A stretch of DNA of 37,281 bases, from IMG/VR virus record IMGVR_UViG_3300030522_000010, positions 1 through 37,281 of that record; one strand, 5' to 3'. Positions within the stretch are counted from its first letter, which is position 1. Every line of letters begins with the position of its first letter. Positions 6,081 through 13,595 of the stretch are shown piece by piece. The position numbers were made by a program, and so were the translations under genes. The stretch is from a virus. The notes beneath the pieces were generated by a model, which was not told where the DNA came from, did no database searches, and was given only the letters and a program-made list of their open reading frames with translations.

Positions 6081-6457
6081 CGCAGGGAAAAATGGTTGCG
6101 GTAATGGAGAATGGTTCCGTGATCTCTTTCCATCGCGTCCGCGATACGGATGGAAGACCAGCCCAGCTCGGTCAGCTTTCGAACGATTTGCGCCCGCTGT
6201 TTGCAGATCCCTTCGAACCGGCGGCGACCCCGGACCATGACATGGTCTGCGCCTACGCTGCCGCATGCGGTCCGAAAAATATATTCGTCCGACACGGAGG
6301 TGATTCCATTTTCTTCCGCGATCCGATCGATCTCCGAGGACAGCTGCGTCAGATTATCCTGCAGCGATTTCAGGCGGCTGATTTCCGCTAGCTTTTTCTC
6401 GATGACTGCCGACAGTTTTGTCTTGGCCATTCTGGAGATGCGTTCGATTTCGCTCAT
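6077..6457 (-). CDS. DnaA domain IV-like HTH protein
   Basis: A 126-residue protein with an N-terminal coiled coil (about 5-50) and a C-terminal helix-turn-helix. The C-terminal region (about 80-126: RRFEGICKQRAQIVRKLTEL, then GWSSIRIADAMERDHGTILHY) resembles the DnaA DNA-binding domain, where [R/K]DHTTVLH is the signature; here it is RDHGTILH. Such free-standing domains occur in phage early regions and may bind DnaA-box-like sites or influence host replication. The ATG at 6457 overlaps the stop of the upstream membrane protein gene (ATGA), which fixes the start. Confidence 0.65.
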   Translation of the reverse strand: MSEIERISRMAKTKLSAVIEKKLAEISRLKSLQDNLTQLSSEIDRIAEENGITSVSDEYIFRTACGSVGADHVMVRGRRRFEGICKQRAQIVRKLTELGWSSIRIADAMERDHGTILHYRNHFSLR

Positions 6458-6663
6458 GATGCAATTTTCAGCCAGCTGATGACGCCGGCGGCCATGGAAA
6501 CCCACAGGAGAACGGCCCAGAGCACTTCACTGGAAGCCGCTTCGTGTTTGATCTGCTGCCACAGGCTGACGCCAGGGTTGAGGAAACGGTTGAGCGCCAG
6601 CAAGAGGAGCCAGGCCCACCCCATCAGCGTCATCCCGTAGAAAGGCAGGAAGATCCATTTCAT
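6454..6663 (-). CDS. Two-helix small membrane protein
   Basis: A 69-residue hydrophobic protein with two predicted transmembrane helices (about 3-25 and 47-66) joined by a short polar loop (NPGVSLWQQIKHEAASSE). It overlaps both neighbours by ATGA (6454-6457 and 6660-6663). The topology is holin-like, but it lies in the early operon far from the endolysin, so a role in membrane defence or exclusion is equally possible. Family unknown. Confidence 0.65.
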   Translation of the reverse strand: MKWIFLPFYGMTLMGWAWLLLLALNRFLNPGVSLWQQIKHEAASSEVLWAVLLWVSMAAGVISWLKIAS

Positions 6664-7115
6664 TTTGGCTCCTCGGCGATTTCCTTCATGACCACCTTCG
6701 GATCGCTGTTCTTCGTGCAGAGGTTGATCAGACGATCTGCCAGTTTCTTTCCGAAGTGATCAGCGACGATTTTTCGGAAATCGGGTTTGGGAGCCCACGC
6801 CTGGACTTGATCAAACAAATAGCCGGGAGATTTTTCGCCCAGGATCTTGCGGATTTTTACCCAATCAGCCGAGCTCGCCAGGATCTGATCGCGCAGCGCA
6901 TCCGCCGGGAAAATGATTTCGAGCTCGGTTTTGGTTCCACGTTGCACCCACTTGGTGCCGTCGATGTCGCCGGCGGGAACGTGGCTTGTCGGTTTTGAGG
7001 CCGCTTCAAGGATGAGCTCTTTTTTAATCTTCTTCAGCTCGTCTTCGTCCTGTTTGATCTGGAGCTGGAGCGCACGCGCGCGATCGATCAGCTCTTTAAT
7101 CTTGGCCGGGATCAT
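6660..7115 (-). CDS. Hypothetical early protein (coiled coil plus globular domain)
   Basis: A 151-residue protein. Residues 1-38 form a coiled coil (IKELIDRARALQLQIKQDED...). A small globular domain follows (GTKWVQRGTKTELEIIFPADALRDQI) and then a C-terminal helical region (FDQVQAWAPKPDFRKIVADHFG, NLCTKNSDPKVVMKEI). The arrangement is shared by a phage early-protein family that I recall between the transposition genes and the regulators in other transposable phages, with no known function. It is in the position where Mu has gam, but I see no convincing Gam similarity. It overlaps the 46-residue gene upstream by ATGA. Confidence 0.65.
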   Translation of the reverse strand: MIPAKIKELIDRARALQLQIKQDEDELKKIKKELILEAASKPTSHVPAGDIDGTKWVQRGTKTELEIIFPADALRDQILASSADWVKIRKILGEKSPGYLFDQVQAWAPKPDFRKIVADHFGKKLADRLINLCTKNSDPKVVMKEIAEEPK

Positions 7116-7252
7116 TTACGGCCCTTCTTCTTTTTCGCCGCGACGGAATCGCGCGCGGACAATTGCCCGATCCGGATGTCCAGCTTCATGACCTGGCCCA
7201 TCAGGCGTTTGCGCTTGCCTTCGAGTTTGCGGATTTCTGCTTTGTTACTCAT
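7112..7252 (-). CDS. 46-residue basic peptide
   Basis: A short frame: MSNKAEIRKLEGKRKRLMGQ, a further helical stretch VMKLDIRIGQLSARDS, and a Lys-rich tail VAAKKKKGRK. It predicts a single basic amphipathic helix. It has a good ribosome site (AAAGGAT before the ATG) and its stop overlaps the next start as ATGA (7112-7115), so the reading frame is well supported despite its size. It may bind nucleic acid or pair with the coiled coil of the next protein. Confidence 0.65.
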   Translation of the reverse strand: MSNKAEIRKLEGKRKRLMGQVMKLDIRIGQLSARDSVAAKKKKGRK

Positions 7253-7273
7253 GGGATCCTTTCGGTTGTGGTT

Positions 7274-7588
7274 TTAGGCTTCGGTGAGAGGAGGGCGGAT
7301 GGATGCGCCCTCCGGAGCGGCGCCGGCATATTCCCCGGCGAGGTCGTCGGCCAGATTGGTAAGCCCGGGAGGTTTTTCCTCGGGTTCGGGAAGCATCTCG
7401 GGCGTGAGAATCAGCTTTTGGCGGTGGTTATTGATATCGTGAACGATGATCCCGAGGGCATCGCTTACGTGCTGGCGTTCAGCAGGGTCCTGGACCAGTT
7501 CCAGAAACGTTTTGAGGTGGGTGATGAGGTTGCCGCCGGCATTAATCACGCCGACGCGCAGCGCGCAGTCTGTGGGAATTTTGGACAT
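7274..7588 (-). CDS. Hypothetical protein
   Basis: A 104-residue protein. The first ~60 residues are helical (ALRVGVINAGGNLITHLKTFLELV, then RQHVSDALGIIVHDINNHRQKL), and the last ~40 are a Pro/Glu/Ala-rich, probably disordered tail. An AAGGAA ribosome site lies before the ATG. It follows the winged-helix gene by 3 bases. No family recognised. Confidence 0.65.
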   Translation of the reverse strand: MSKIPTDCALRVGVINAGGNLITHLKTFLELVQDPAERQHVSDALGIIVHDINNHRQKLILTPEMLPEPEEKPPGLTNLADDLAGEYAGAAPEGASIRPPLTEA

Positions 7589-7591
7589 GGG

Positions 7592-8185
7592 TTATTCCTT
7601 GTGGGTTTTGTTTTTGTTGATTTGGGAAAGTCCTGCTTGCAGTTTCGCGACCAAGTTGCGGCCGCCGCTGGATTGGTACTTGCCGGCCTTCAGCTGGGCC
7701 CAGGTGATGCGAGCGACGCCGATGCGCTTGGCGAATCTCTTATCGCTGGCCTCCGCGCGCGTGGCCTTGTCCTCGCGCAGCGCGGCCTGGGCGGCGATGA
7801 GCTGCGCCACCACGTCCTTTAATTGACCAGCGGCATCGGCTTTGCGCGCCGAGGGTCTTCCGCCTGGGATATAAAGCCCGTGCCGGGCGCAAGAAGCCCG
7901 GACATGATCGGCCTTGCGGACAGCTTTTTCCGCGTATTGATCGAACCATTTCACCATGGCTTCGCCCTCTTCGTAATCCGACAACCGGAAAAAACCGCCG
8001 CCACTGATCCGCCCCAGGAGGAAGGGAAAGGTTCCCTCTTGATCCATTCGGGAAATTGCCCGCCGGATCTCGCGTTCCGCACTGCGCTTGAGCTTCAGGG
8101 CGGCGGCGATCTCATGCGCATGGATTGCCTCCGCACGGCCGTGCGCGGCATTGATCAGGCGGATGATGTCCTCCTCGCGGATCAT
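7592..8185 (-). CDS. Two-HTH DNA-binding early protein
   Basis: A 197-residue protein. The N-terminal ~75 residues look like a winged helix (AHEIAAALKLKRSAEREIRRAI, then a SGGGFFRLSD wing). A second helix-turn-helix appears near the C-terminus (ASDKRFAKRIGVARITWAQL, residues ~147-167), of the Cro/repressor type. A helical linker with an RPSARKAD basic stretch lies between. It is coupled to the ATPase gene (ATGA overlap at 8182-8185). Its place directly after A and B suggests a role in replication or transposition control, but this is inferred. Confidence 0.6.
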   Translation of the reverse strand: MIREEDIIRLINAAHGRAEAIHAHEIAAALKLKRSAEREIRRAISRMDQEGTFPFLLGRISGGGFFRLSDYEEGEAMVKWFDQYAEKAVRKADHVRASCARHGLYIPGGRPSARKADAAGQLKDVVAQLIAAQAALREDKATRAEASDKRFAKRIGVARITWAQLKAGKYQSSGGRNLVAKLQAGLSQINKNKTHKE

Positions 8186-9276
8186 TTCGCTTTCGCCGCC
8201 TCCTGGATTGACTTGATGGCGCCGACGACATCGGCGCGGCGGATCGTCTTGCCTTCCGCATAAAATTCCCGGGCGCGTTCGATCGCTTTGACCATCGAGC
8301 CGATATAACCCTCGCTCGATTTTGCAAAATCCAGCAGAGGGCCCGTGGCGTTGTCCGCCAGATCCGGACCATGCCAGCGGGCGACGCCCTCCAGCTCCTC
8401 ATCGGTCATCGTTTCAGGGATGGCCCAGCCTTGGGCGCGGCCTTCCCACTGGCCCGGGGCCCATAATTCGTGCTTGGCCAGCGCCTTCGACATCATCTCC
8501 GAATGCTGGGGAGTGCAGAGATTGACGATCCCCACCTGGGCGGGAATAAACATATCGTAGATGTCCCGCTCAAATTCCAGCCGGCGCGGATAAGCCATGG
8601 TGCCGTTACGGGAATTTGTCGTCGGCCATAGCCGCTGCGCCTCGTCGGTGATCAACAGCTCAATGGCGTTCTTTCCGAAAAGGGAGAGAAGTTTCGGGCG
8701 CAACTGGCCCGGCTTGTAAATGGTGCCGACCCCGATACTGGCATGACGCGCGAATTCGGAAAAGAAGTCGCGGGTATCGTTCCCGCTCGGGCACAGGAAC
8801 CACAGGGCCCGGTGCATGTTGTCCAGGAACGCTTCCCAGGCAGGCCACGTTTTTCCCGAGCGCCATTTTCCGATGATCTCGCACGGATTGGATTTGTCGG
8901 CGGCGAAGCGAACCACTTTATGGATCAATTTGCAGCCCGTGGTGGGATAGAGCCGGCGGCGGGTCCTATCAAAATTGGTGCGGACATCCGTCACCGTCGC
9001 GACGAAGGGATCCAAATTATAATCCGGATTGGTCAGAGCATGCGTGATGTCGTTGCGGTCGATCTGGATTTCTTCACTCAGACCGTCCGCCGTCACCCCG
9101 CGCAAGCGCGCGTAGTTGTGCAGCCAGATCAGCGAGGCGCGTTCCTTTTCGTTTCGGGACCGGCCATTGCGGACCACGACGTTTAGTCCGATGTTGATCC
9201 CGCTGACTTTGGGATGAGACATGAACTTCTCCGGCCTGAAGATGTCGAGCTGATCGGTTTTGCGGGTGTTGCTCAT
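8182..9276 (-). CDS. B: MuB-like AAA+ ATPase, transposition target-DNA protein
   Basis: A 364-residue ATPase. Walker A is GKWRSGKT (residues 136-143) and Walker B is LLITDEAQ (207-214, Asp211/Glu212), as in MuB and the TniB/ExeA group. The N-terminal ~100 residues contain a helix-turn-helix-like region (YARLRGVTADGLSEEIQI, then DITHALTNPDY) corresponding to the DNA-binding N-terminal domain of MuB. The C-terminal helical part carries EGYIGSMVKAIERAREF, the lid region. In Mu, B binds target DNA, recruits the transposase complex and gives target immunity. It follows the transposase gene by 6 bases and is probably co-translated, although no clear ribosome site is seen. Confidence 0.88.
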   Translation of the reverse strand: MSNTRKTDQLDIFRPEKFMSHPKVSGINIGLNVVVRNGRSRNEKERASLIWLHNYARLRGVTADGLSEEIQIDRNDITHALTNPDYNLDPFVATVTDVRTNFDRTRRRLYPTTGCKLIHKVVRFAADKSNPCEIIGKWRSGKTWPAWEAFLDNMHRALWFLCPSGNDTRDFFSEFARHASIGVGTIYKPGQLRPKLLSLFGKNAIELLITDEAQRLWPTTNSRNGTMAYPRRLEFERDIYDMFIPAQVGIVNLCTPQHSEMMSKALAKHELWAPGQWEGRAQGWAIPETMTDEELEGVARWHGPDLADNATGPLLDFAKSSEGYIGSMVKAIERAREFYAEGKTIRRADVVGAIKSIQEAAKAK

Positions 9277-9282
9277 AAAGTT

Positions 9283-11085
9283 TTAGTCGTATTTCGGTTG
9301 GGAGACTTCCTCGGTCTCGATGATTTGGCTGAGGGCCCGCGCGGCTTTGCCCTTTTCCTTGGATCGCGTGACCTGCTCTTGCGGCACGGTGCGGCCTTCC
9401 GCGAATTCCTTGCGTTCATCGATCGCGCCGCGAACCATCCGGGCCACTGCGCCGCGCCCATCGACAGCTTGGTCGACGCTGGCGCCGGTGCCGTTTTGCA
9501 TTCCAGTCGCGCGGAAGGCAGTGCGCGAGGCCGCCAGATAGCGGCGCTTTTCGGTAGAGGTGCGAGTGCTGAAAGAAACTTGGGGCGCGTTTTCGGCAAA
9601 GGCCCAGGTGCCGTAATCCGCCCGCTTCTGCGCCTCATAGTCACGTCTGGTGTCGGTTTCCGCATCGAAGACGCGGGCGCCCAGGGAAGGTTCCGCAGGA
9701 TCGAAACAAACGAGCAAACGGTATTCGCTTCCCAGGTGCGCGCATTCCGGCGGGACGGCAAAGGAAAACGTGTAGTCGTAATGCGTGACGCGAAGCCGGA
9801 CGAATCCAGCGTCGATCGCGCGGATCTGTTTGACCGGAAGGAAAAGGTGCGCGTGAGAATCCGGCACCGTCTGCAGCGGTTCGATTCCAACCGACTGCTC
9901 CCATTTTTCGTTCGGAATTCCCTGCAGCAGCCGTCCGAGTTTCGGGCGGGCGTTGGCCTGTTCCATGGCTTTCCAAACGGTGTCCGCCATTTCGTTGATG
10001 TGACGGAAACCGCATTCCGCCGGATGCTTCCGGCCTGCGGAACAGGCGAGCATCATTTGCGTGGTGCGCTCATACTCGCCCCGCGTGCGGCCGATCTGGA
10101 TCCCAGAGAGGGAAAGAATGGTCTGCAGCATGTCGAAGCTGCCTTCGATCACGCCCTTGCTGTGCGGGGAATAGACGTAGTGCAGATCAACGAGCTCGCG
10201 CACCGAGGCGAGGGTTTCTTGTTCCTTCTCATCGTTGGCGCCGGTAACGCCGCGCACCGCCTTCGCTGCCCATGCCCCGCGCTCCAGCCGCTTACCCAAG
10301 CGCGGTATCCCGCCGGTGCGGCAGATCCGGCCCATAAACCGGATGATGTCCTCCGCGCGGTAAGCGTCGCGCACGCGGCCGATCAAATCGAATCCAAGCC
10401 AGCGGCCGGACGCCACATCGCAGGCGGCCAGCATCTGGCGGCCAAGACGGACACCGAATTTATCGGACAGCGGATCCCCGCCATAGGGCCAATCGAACCA
10501 GTAAGGCTGGTTCAGGCTCATGTCGTCGTATTCGAAGAGGTCGCCCGCCACCATCGGATGAAGAACGCCGGCGGCGTCCTGCCAGGTCATATCCCGCAGC
10601 TGGGTATAAGCTTTTAGCTTATACGCCTTGGCGCCGCGCGCCTGGGCCCGCTCGTCCGGTGTCACCCGCGCAGCGCGGCGCAGGATGGTTGGATAATTGC
10701 GGGAGGCGCGGAACGGATGAATGAACGCCCGCAGCTCAGGACGGCACTCCGCGCAGTCGGCAAAACATTCGATCGCGAATTGGACGGAATCCGTCTTGAG
10801 GGCGAACTGGCGCAACAGATGCCGGTCTTCTTGCGTCAGCTGGATGCGAGGTTCCCGGGTTGAATGCCGCTTCCAGGATTTCTTTTCCAGCGCGACATCC
10901 CCTTCTTTTTTCCAGCGATAAAAAAGCCGCTTGATTTGCACGTCAGAAAAGCCGCTGCGCGCGGCAGCCACATCGAGAACGGCGCTTAAATTCGGTTCTT
11001 CCAGGAGCCACAGCATGATGGCCTTTAGCCCGCGCACGCGTGACCGCTGACGGTCGTCGAAGAGGTGATTTTCGTTCATATGCAT
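9283..11085 (-). CDS. A: MuA-like DDE transposase
   Basis: A 600-residue integrase/transposase. An N-terminal helix-turn-helix (about 15-65: AIMLWLLEEPN, then AAARSGFSDVQIKRLFYRW) should bind the end sites. An RNase H-like core follows: strand and first acid in FEYDDMSLN (Asp187/Asp188), CDVASGRWLGF strands (223-232), GGIPRLGKRLERGAW (Glu268 where a second Asp is usual) and SPHSKGVIEGSF with the final Glu314. A C-terminal beta domain and a basic tail (RSKEKGKAARAL) complete it, much like MuA in size and order. The ATG at 11085 immediately follows the upstream stop; another ATG is at 11079. The long + strand frame across it is a shadow. Confidence 0.9.
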   Translation of the reverse strand: MHMNENHLFDDRQRSRVRGLKAIMLWLLEEPNLSAVLDVAAARSGFSDVQIKRLFYRWKKEGDVALEKKSWKRHSTREPRIQLTQEDRHLLRQFALKTDSVQFAIECFADCAECRPELRAFIHPFRASRNYPTILRRAARVTPDERAQARGAKAYKLKAYTQLRDMTWQDAAGVLHPMVAGDLFEYDDMSLNQPYWFDWPYGGDPLSDKFGVRLGRQMLAACDVASGRWLGFDLIGRVRDAYRAEDIIRFMGRICRTGGIPRLGKRLERGAWAAKAVRGVTGANDEKEQETLASVRELVDLHYVYSPHSKGVIEGSFDMLQTILSLSGIQIGRTRGEYERTTQMMLACSAGRKHPAECGFRHINEMADTVWKAMEQANARPKLGRLLQGIPNEKWEQSVGIEPLQTVPDSHAHLFLPVKQIRAIDAGFVRLRVTHYDYTFSFAVPPECAHLGSEYRLLVCFDPAEPSLGARVFDAETDTRRDYEAQKRADYGTWAFAENAPQVSFSTRTSTEKRRYLAASRTAFRATGMQNGTGASVDQAVDGRGAVARMVRGAIDERKEFAEGRTVPQEQVTRSKEKGKAARALSQIIETEEVSQPKYD

Positions 11086-11086
11086 T

Positions 11087-11809
11087 TTATTTGATGTCTT
11101 GGTCCCAGTCCGCCAGTTGCGCGGGTTTGATCCCGCGCGCCGTGGCGATCTGCTGCGCTTCATCCAAGATCCGCTTTGTGATGTTGATGAAATTGGAGAG
11201 AGGAACGTCGGTCAGGTGCGTGTAAAGCCGGTCGGCGAACCAGTCGTTGCGCAGCAGGGGGAATACGGCGTCGTAGGCGTCCTGCGCGTTTTCCTCCCGC
11301 TTTTCATCGGCGGTCTTATTCTTCTTGCCCTTCTTCTGGTGGTTGCTGCGGGGAATATCCGAACCCGACAGGGCGAAGCCGATTGGCGGTTTCAGGCCAT
11401 AGAGCTCGCGAATAAAATCGGTCTGGCTTTCCGCCTTGCTCGCCAGCTTTTGTAATTTGGCCGTGGCCGATTCGCGCTTGGAATCTGAGAGGAGCGTCCA
11501 ATCCGCTTCCTCGATTTCCAACTTTTGAAGACCGCCTTTTGCCATGTGCATCCAGCGGCGGGCGGTGTCGTCCGAAATGCCGACTTTTTCTTCGACGAGA
11601 GTTGCCCAGGTTTTCAAAACCGCAGCCTGCGGTTTTGATCGGCGATCGCCACCTTGACTCAATTCTGGATGCGCGGCTTTAATCCGGAGCAGCTCAAGGC
11701 CGCACTGCAGCGCGTGCCAGACGGCCTCACCAGCTTTCTGATTTACGGATTGGGCATGAGCCCGAGCAATCGTGAAGTCCGGAATGACAGTGAGATTTTT
11801 GTCTTTCAT
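11087..11809 (-). CDS. DUF3102-like early protein
   Basis: A 240-residue protein. Residues ~25-105 (AVWHALQCGLELLRIKAAHPEL, TWATLVEEKVGISDDTARRWM) resemble DUF3102, a phage and plasmid family with an N-terminal helical domain and a helix-turn-helix-like STxxRxM segment. Residues 150-170 are a Lys-rich linker (HQKKGKKNKTADEKREE), followed by a helical C-terminus. It overlaps the 101-residue gene upstream (ATGA at 11806-11809) and ends 1-2 bases before the transposase start. Function unknown; probably DNA-binding. Confidence 0.6.
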   Translation of the reverse strand: MKDKNLTVIPDFTIARAHAQSVNQKAGEAVWHALQCGLELLRIKAAHPELSQGGDRRSKPQAAVLKTWATLVEEKVGISDDTARRWMHMAKGGLQKLEIEEADWTLLSDSKRESATAKLQKLASKAESQTDFIRELYGLKPPIGFALSGSDIPRSNHQKKGKKNKTADEKREENAQDAYDAVFPLLRNDWFADRLYTHLTDVPLSNFINITKRILDEAQQIATARGIKPAQLADWDQDIK

Positions 11810-12111
11810 AAAATTGTTACGGGTTGAATCTCAGGCATTCGCATCCAGCCCTCGCCGATGCCTTCGATGAACCATTTGTCCAGCTGCTCCAAAGTTGGAG
11901 GCTGGCTCAGGTTGAAAAAAAAGTTGTAGTAGATGCGGCCGTCCTGACTGCGCAGCAGGCAAAGCCAGGCGGTGGTGGTGCCTTCTCCCACGTAATGTTT
12001 TTTTCCGTCTTTGTAGGCCGTGATGTTCACCGCTTGGGTGCGGCGCAGGACGGCGCATTCAACGGGCCGAAAGCTGGCGGCGGGGCTTTTGATCAGGTCC
12101 TGGAGGTTCAT
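11806..12111 (-). CDS. Hypothetical early protein
   Basis: A 101-residue protein, mostly beta (VNITAYKDGKKHYVGEG, TTAWLCLLRS, GRIYYNFFFNLSQP), then a helical end (LEQLDKWFIEGIGEGW). It shares ATGA overlaps with both neighbours. It and the 70-residue protein upstream both carry SxDGxxY/W-type short strands and might be distant relatives or partners. No known family. Confidence 0.65.
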   Translation of the reverse strand: MNLQDLIKSPAASFRPVECAVLRRTQAVNITAYKDGKKHYVGEGTTTAWLCLLRSQDGRIYYNFFFNLSQPPTLEQLDKWFIEGIGEGWMRMPEIQPVTIL

Positions 12112-12320
12112 GACGATTTCGGATCTCGGATTGCGGAATTTGGAGAGAGCAACCGATCCAGATCCGCCAGGGCTGCGTCCGGGCTTACGCCCATGCCGGG
12201 CTGGTATCTATCAGTGAGATCGGCCAACCAGTAGAGGATCCCGTCTTTGCTGCGTGGAGAGATCAACAGCGAGCAGCGCCGGTTCTGCAGGTGGTTTTGG
12301 ATGGAAGCGGGAAGGTTCAT
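12108..12320 (-). CDS. Small hypothetical early protein
   Basis: A 70-residue protein (SLLISPRSKDGILYWLADLTD, then a helical C-terminus AALADLDRLL). A good ribosome site (AAGGGAGGA) precedes its ATG. That site would lie within the last codons of the 12317-12937 - strand frame, or simply downstream of whatever lies there. The ATGA overlap at 12108-12111 ties it to the next gene. Function unknown. Confidence 0.65.
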   Translation of the reverse strand: MNLPASIQNHLQNRRCSLLISPRSKDGILYWLADLTDRYQPGMGVSPDAALADLDRLLSPNSAIRDPKSS

Positions 12321-12937
12321 GGCTTGTCCTCCCTTAGTGCCTCGTTAGACTCGCCCGATGAATCAGTGGGCGAATTATACGGGATGGTTTCAACGACAAA
12401 TCGTTCAGTTTGGGAAGCAGATCCCACCTTCGGCACAGTCTGAGGACGAGACGCTGTCCCAAAAGATTGAGCGGCTCTTAGCGCGAGAAAGGCAGCTCCG
12501 CGCAGCAGTTGACGGGCATGTGCGCGAATTCGTGCGAACCGAACGTTGGCCAGCCTTAACGCAAGAGGAGGCGTGGTATGTGGAGCACCGGCTTCGTTTT
12601 GCTCTGCTGAAATGCTACGAGCTTCATTTGTTGCAGGAACTAGCCGGAGAGCAGCTTTTTCCCAACCCTCCAGAGGACATGCGGCCAGGACAAGTAGCCG
12701 GGCTGTTTCTCCTGGATCTTTGGAATCGAGTAGACGGAGCTCCGATCCAGGTTGCGTTACGCCAAGATAAAGACATAGCCGCTGCAGCGCTCCAGGAGAT
12801 GTTTCAGCCAGGATCAGAAGATCTTGGCTGATAGTTTCTCCATTCTTAGCTAGGAGGCCGGAGACAGCGGATTGTACTTTTCGGAGATAATCCTGGTTCG
12901 CCGTCCGTGGGCTGAAAACAGAGTGACGAGTTTTCAT
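12317..12937 (-). CDS. Alternative operon frame across the same DNA
   Basis: A 206-residue frame whose start overlaps the upstream stop (ATGA, 12934-12937) and whose stop overlaps the downstream start (12317-12320), exactly like true genes of this operon. Its first ~75 residues (YLRKVQSAVSGLLAKNGETI, DLLILAETSPGALQRLCLYL) look protein-like. Its second half (LRLANVRFARIRAHARQLLR and what follows) looks like the antisense of the + frame. It may be real in whole, real only at its N-terminus and disrupted by the + gene, or a coincidence. Confidence 0.45.
   Translation of the reverse strand: MKTRHSVFSPRTANQDYLRKVQSAVSGLLAKNGETISQDLLILAETSPGALQRLCLYLGVTQPGSELRLLDSKDPGETARLLVLAACPLEGWEKAALRLVPATNEARSISAEQNEAGAPHTTPPLALRLANVRFARIRAHARQLLRGAAFLALRAAQSFGTASRPQTVPKVGSASQTERFVVETIPYNSPTDSSGESNEALREDKP
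12358..12831 (+). CDS. Possible + strand helical protein, opposed to the operon
   Basis: A 157-residue frame with convincing protein character: long amphipathic helices (SEDETLSQKIERLLARERQL, EEAWYVEHRLRFALLKCYEL), PNPPEDMRPGQVAGLFLLDL and a helical C-terminus. It reads against the surrounding operon and lacks a clear ribosome site. The - strand frame 12317-12937 covers the same DNA and fits the operon better by its overlaps. One of them is probably a shadow, or the + gene was inserted into an older - gene. I favour + by composition and - by context. Confidence 0.45.
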   Translation: MNQWANYTGWFQRQIVQFGKQIPPSAQSEDETLSQKIERLLARERQLRAAVDGHVREFVRTERWPALTQEEAWYVEHRLRFALLKCYELHLLQELAGEQLFPNPPEDMRPGQVAGLFLLDLWNRVDGAPIQVALRQDKDIAAAALQEMFQPGSEDLG

Positions 12938-13173
12938 TTCGGATTGTCCCTGGTATTACGGTTGGCGATGAAGGTCTCGACGGATTCCCGCGCGTAACGC
13001 CACGCCGGCCGACATCCTTCCCTCGCGATGTTGATGGCGATCAGAGATCCATCCTCCGCCAAGGCACGGAGCTGTTGGTCTGAAACAGATAGAATCTCCA
13101 TGACTTCCCAGGGATAAAACGTCTGCCGATTATCCGGTATCCGGATTGGGAGGGTGAGTTGCTCGGTCCTCAC
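12934..13173 (-). CDS. Excisionase/MerR-like HTH protein
   Basis: A 79-residue protein with a winged-helix of the HTH_17/excisionase type: FYPWEVMEILSVSDQQLRAL is the HTH, then DGSLIAINIAREGCRPAWRYARESVETFI, the wing and closing helix. Such proteins bend DNA or act as small regulators. In transposable phages this position, soon after ner, is typical for regulators of early transcription or end-complex assembly. It overlaps or abuts both neighbours. Confidence 0.75.
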   Translation of the reverse strand: MRTEQLTLPIRIPDNRQTFYPWEVMEILSVSDQQLRALAEDGSLIAINIAREGCRPAWRYARESVETFIANRNTRDNPK

Positions 13174-13385
13174 TTTGTGTCCTCCACTATTTTTTTAAGG
13201 AGCAGTTGAGCTGCTCCCGCTTCTCGAAGGGCCGCCGCTGACTTACGAGCGGCATCCGCAATCTCAGGAGCCACACGATCTAGAGCTATCGCGATTCCAT
13301 CCAAGACATCGGCACGGTTTGCGGGAGAAAGCTTTTCAGCGGTTTTCAGAGCTGCTTCCACCATCGCCACAAGCTGCTGTTTCAT
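13170..13385 (-). CDS. Small helical early protein
   Basis: A 71-residue, all-helical, Ala-rich protein (VAMVEAALKTAEKL, ADVLDGIAIALDRVAPEIADAARKSA). It lies between the Ner-like and excisionase-like genes, overlapping both by about 4 bases. It may be a small antirepressor or partner of a neighbour, but no evidence beyond position supports this. Confidence 0.65.
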   Translation of the reverse strand: MKQQLVAMVEAALKTAEKLSPANRADVLDGIAIALDRVAPEIADAARKSAAALREAGAAQLLLKKIVEDTK

Positions 13386-13594
13386 CTCAGCTCCTTTAAA
13401 CCCAATTCCAGGGCTACTTTATTTCTAGTTCCTTTAAAGAGGCCGTGGTTTATCGCGAGGGAAACGCCGTTCCGGCTGCAGCCGATTTTCTTTGCAAGAG
13501 CGGTGACTGATAGTCCGCGTTGGACCATTGCGATCTTGGCAGCGATCCTAAATTTGTGTTGTGAACCTTCTCTAACTCTGTTAGCAATTGCCAT
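13382..13594 (-). CDS. Ner/Cro-like repressor, first early gene
   Basis: A 70-residue protein with a lambda-type helix-turn-helix: IAAKIAMVQRGLSVTALAKK, then IGCSRNGVSLAINHG as recognition helix, then KVALELGL. Its size and first position in the early operon match Mu Ner, which turns down early transcription and the repressor promoter. ATG at 13592-13594 was chosen; a GTG two codons upstream (13598-13600) is possible and would put the start inside the palindrome at 13596-13605. No ribosome site is visible, so the mRNA may be nearly leaderless. Confidence 0.75.
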   Translation of the reverse strand: MAIANRVREGSQHKFRIAAKIAMVQRGLSVTALAKKIGCSRNGVSLAINHGLFKGTRNKVALELGLKELR

Positions 13595-13595
13595 A

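Noticed and set aside
7163-7822. 219-residue + strand frame
   Set aside because: Antisense across three small operon genes that have ribosome sites and overlaps; Gly/Phe/Asp-rich shadow.
9003-9015. Internal GATCCAAA near 9008-9015 as an extra transposase site or enhancer
   Set aside because: Single partial match inside the ATPase gene with no partner; chance occurrence is likely.
9214-10617. 467-residue + strand frame opposite the transposase
   Set aside because: It is the antisense of the DDE transposase and the start of the ATPase gene boundary; composition is Arg/Gly/His-rich and it has no motif.
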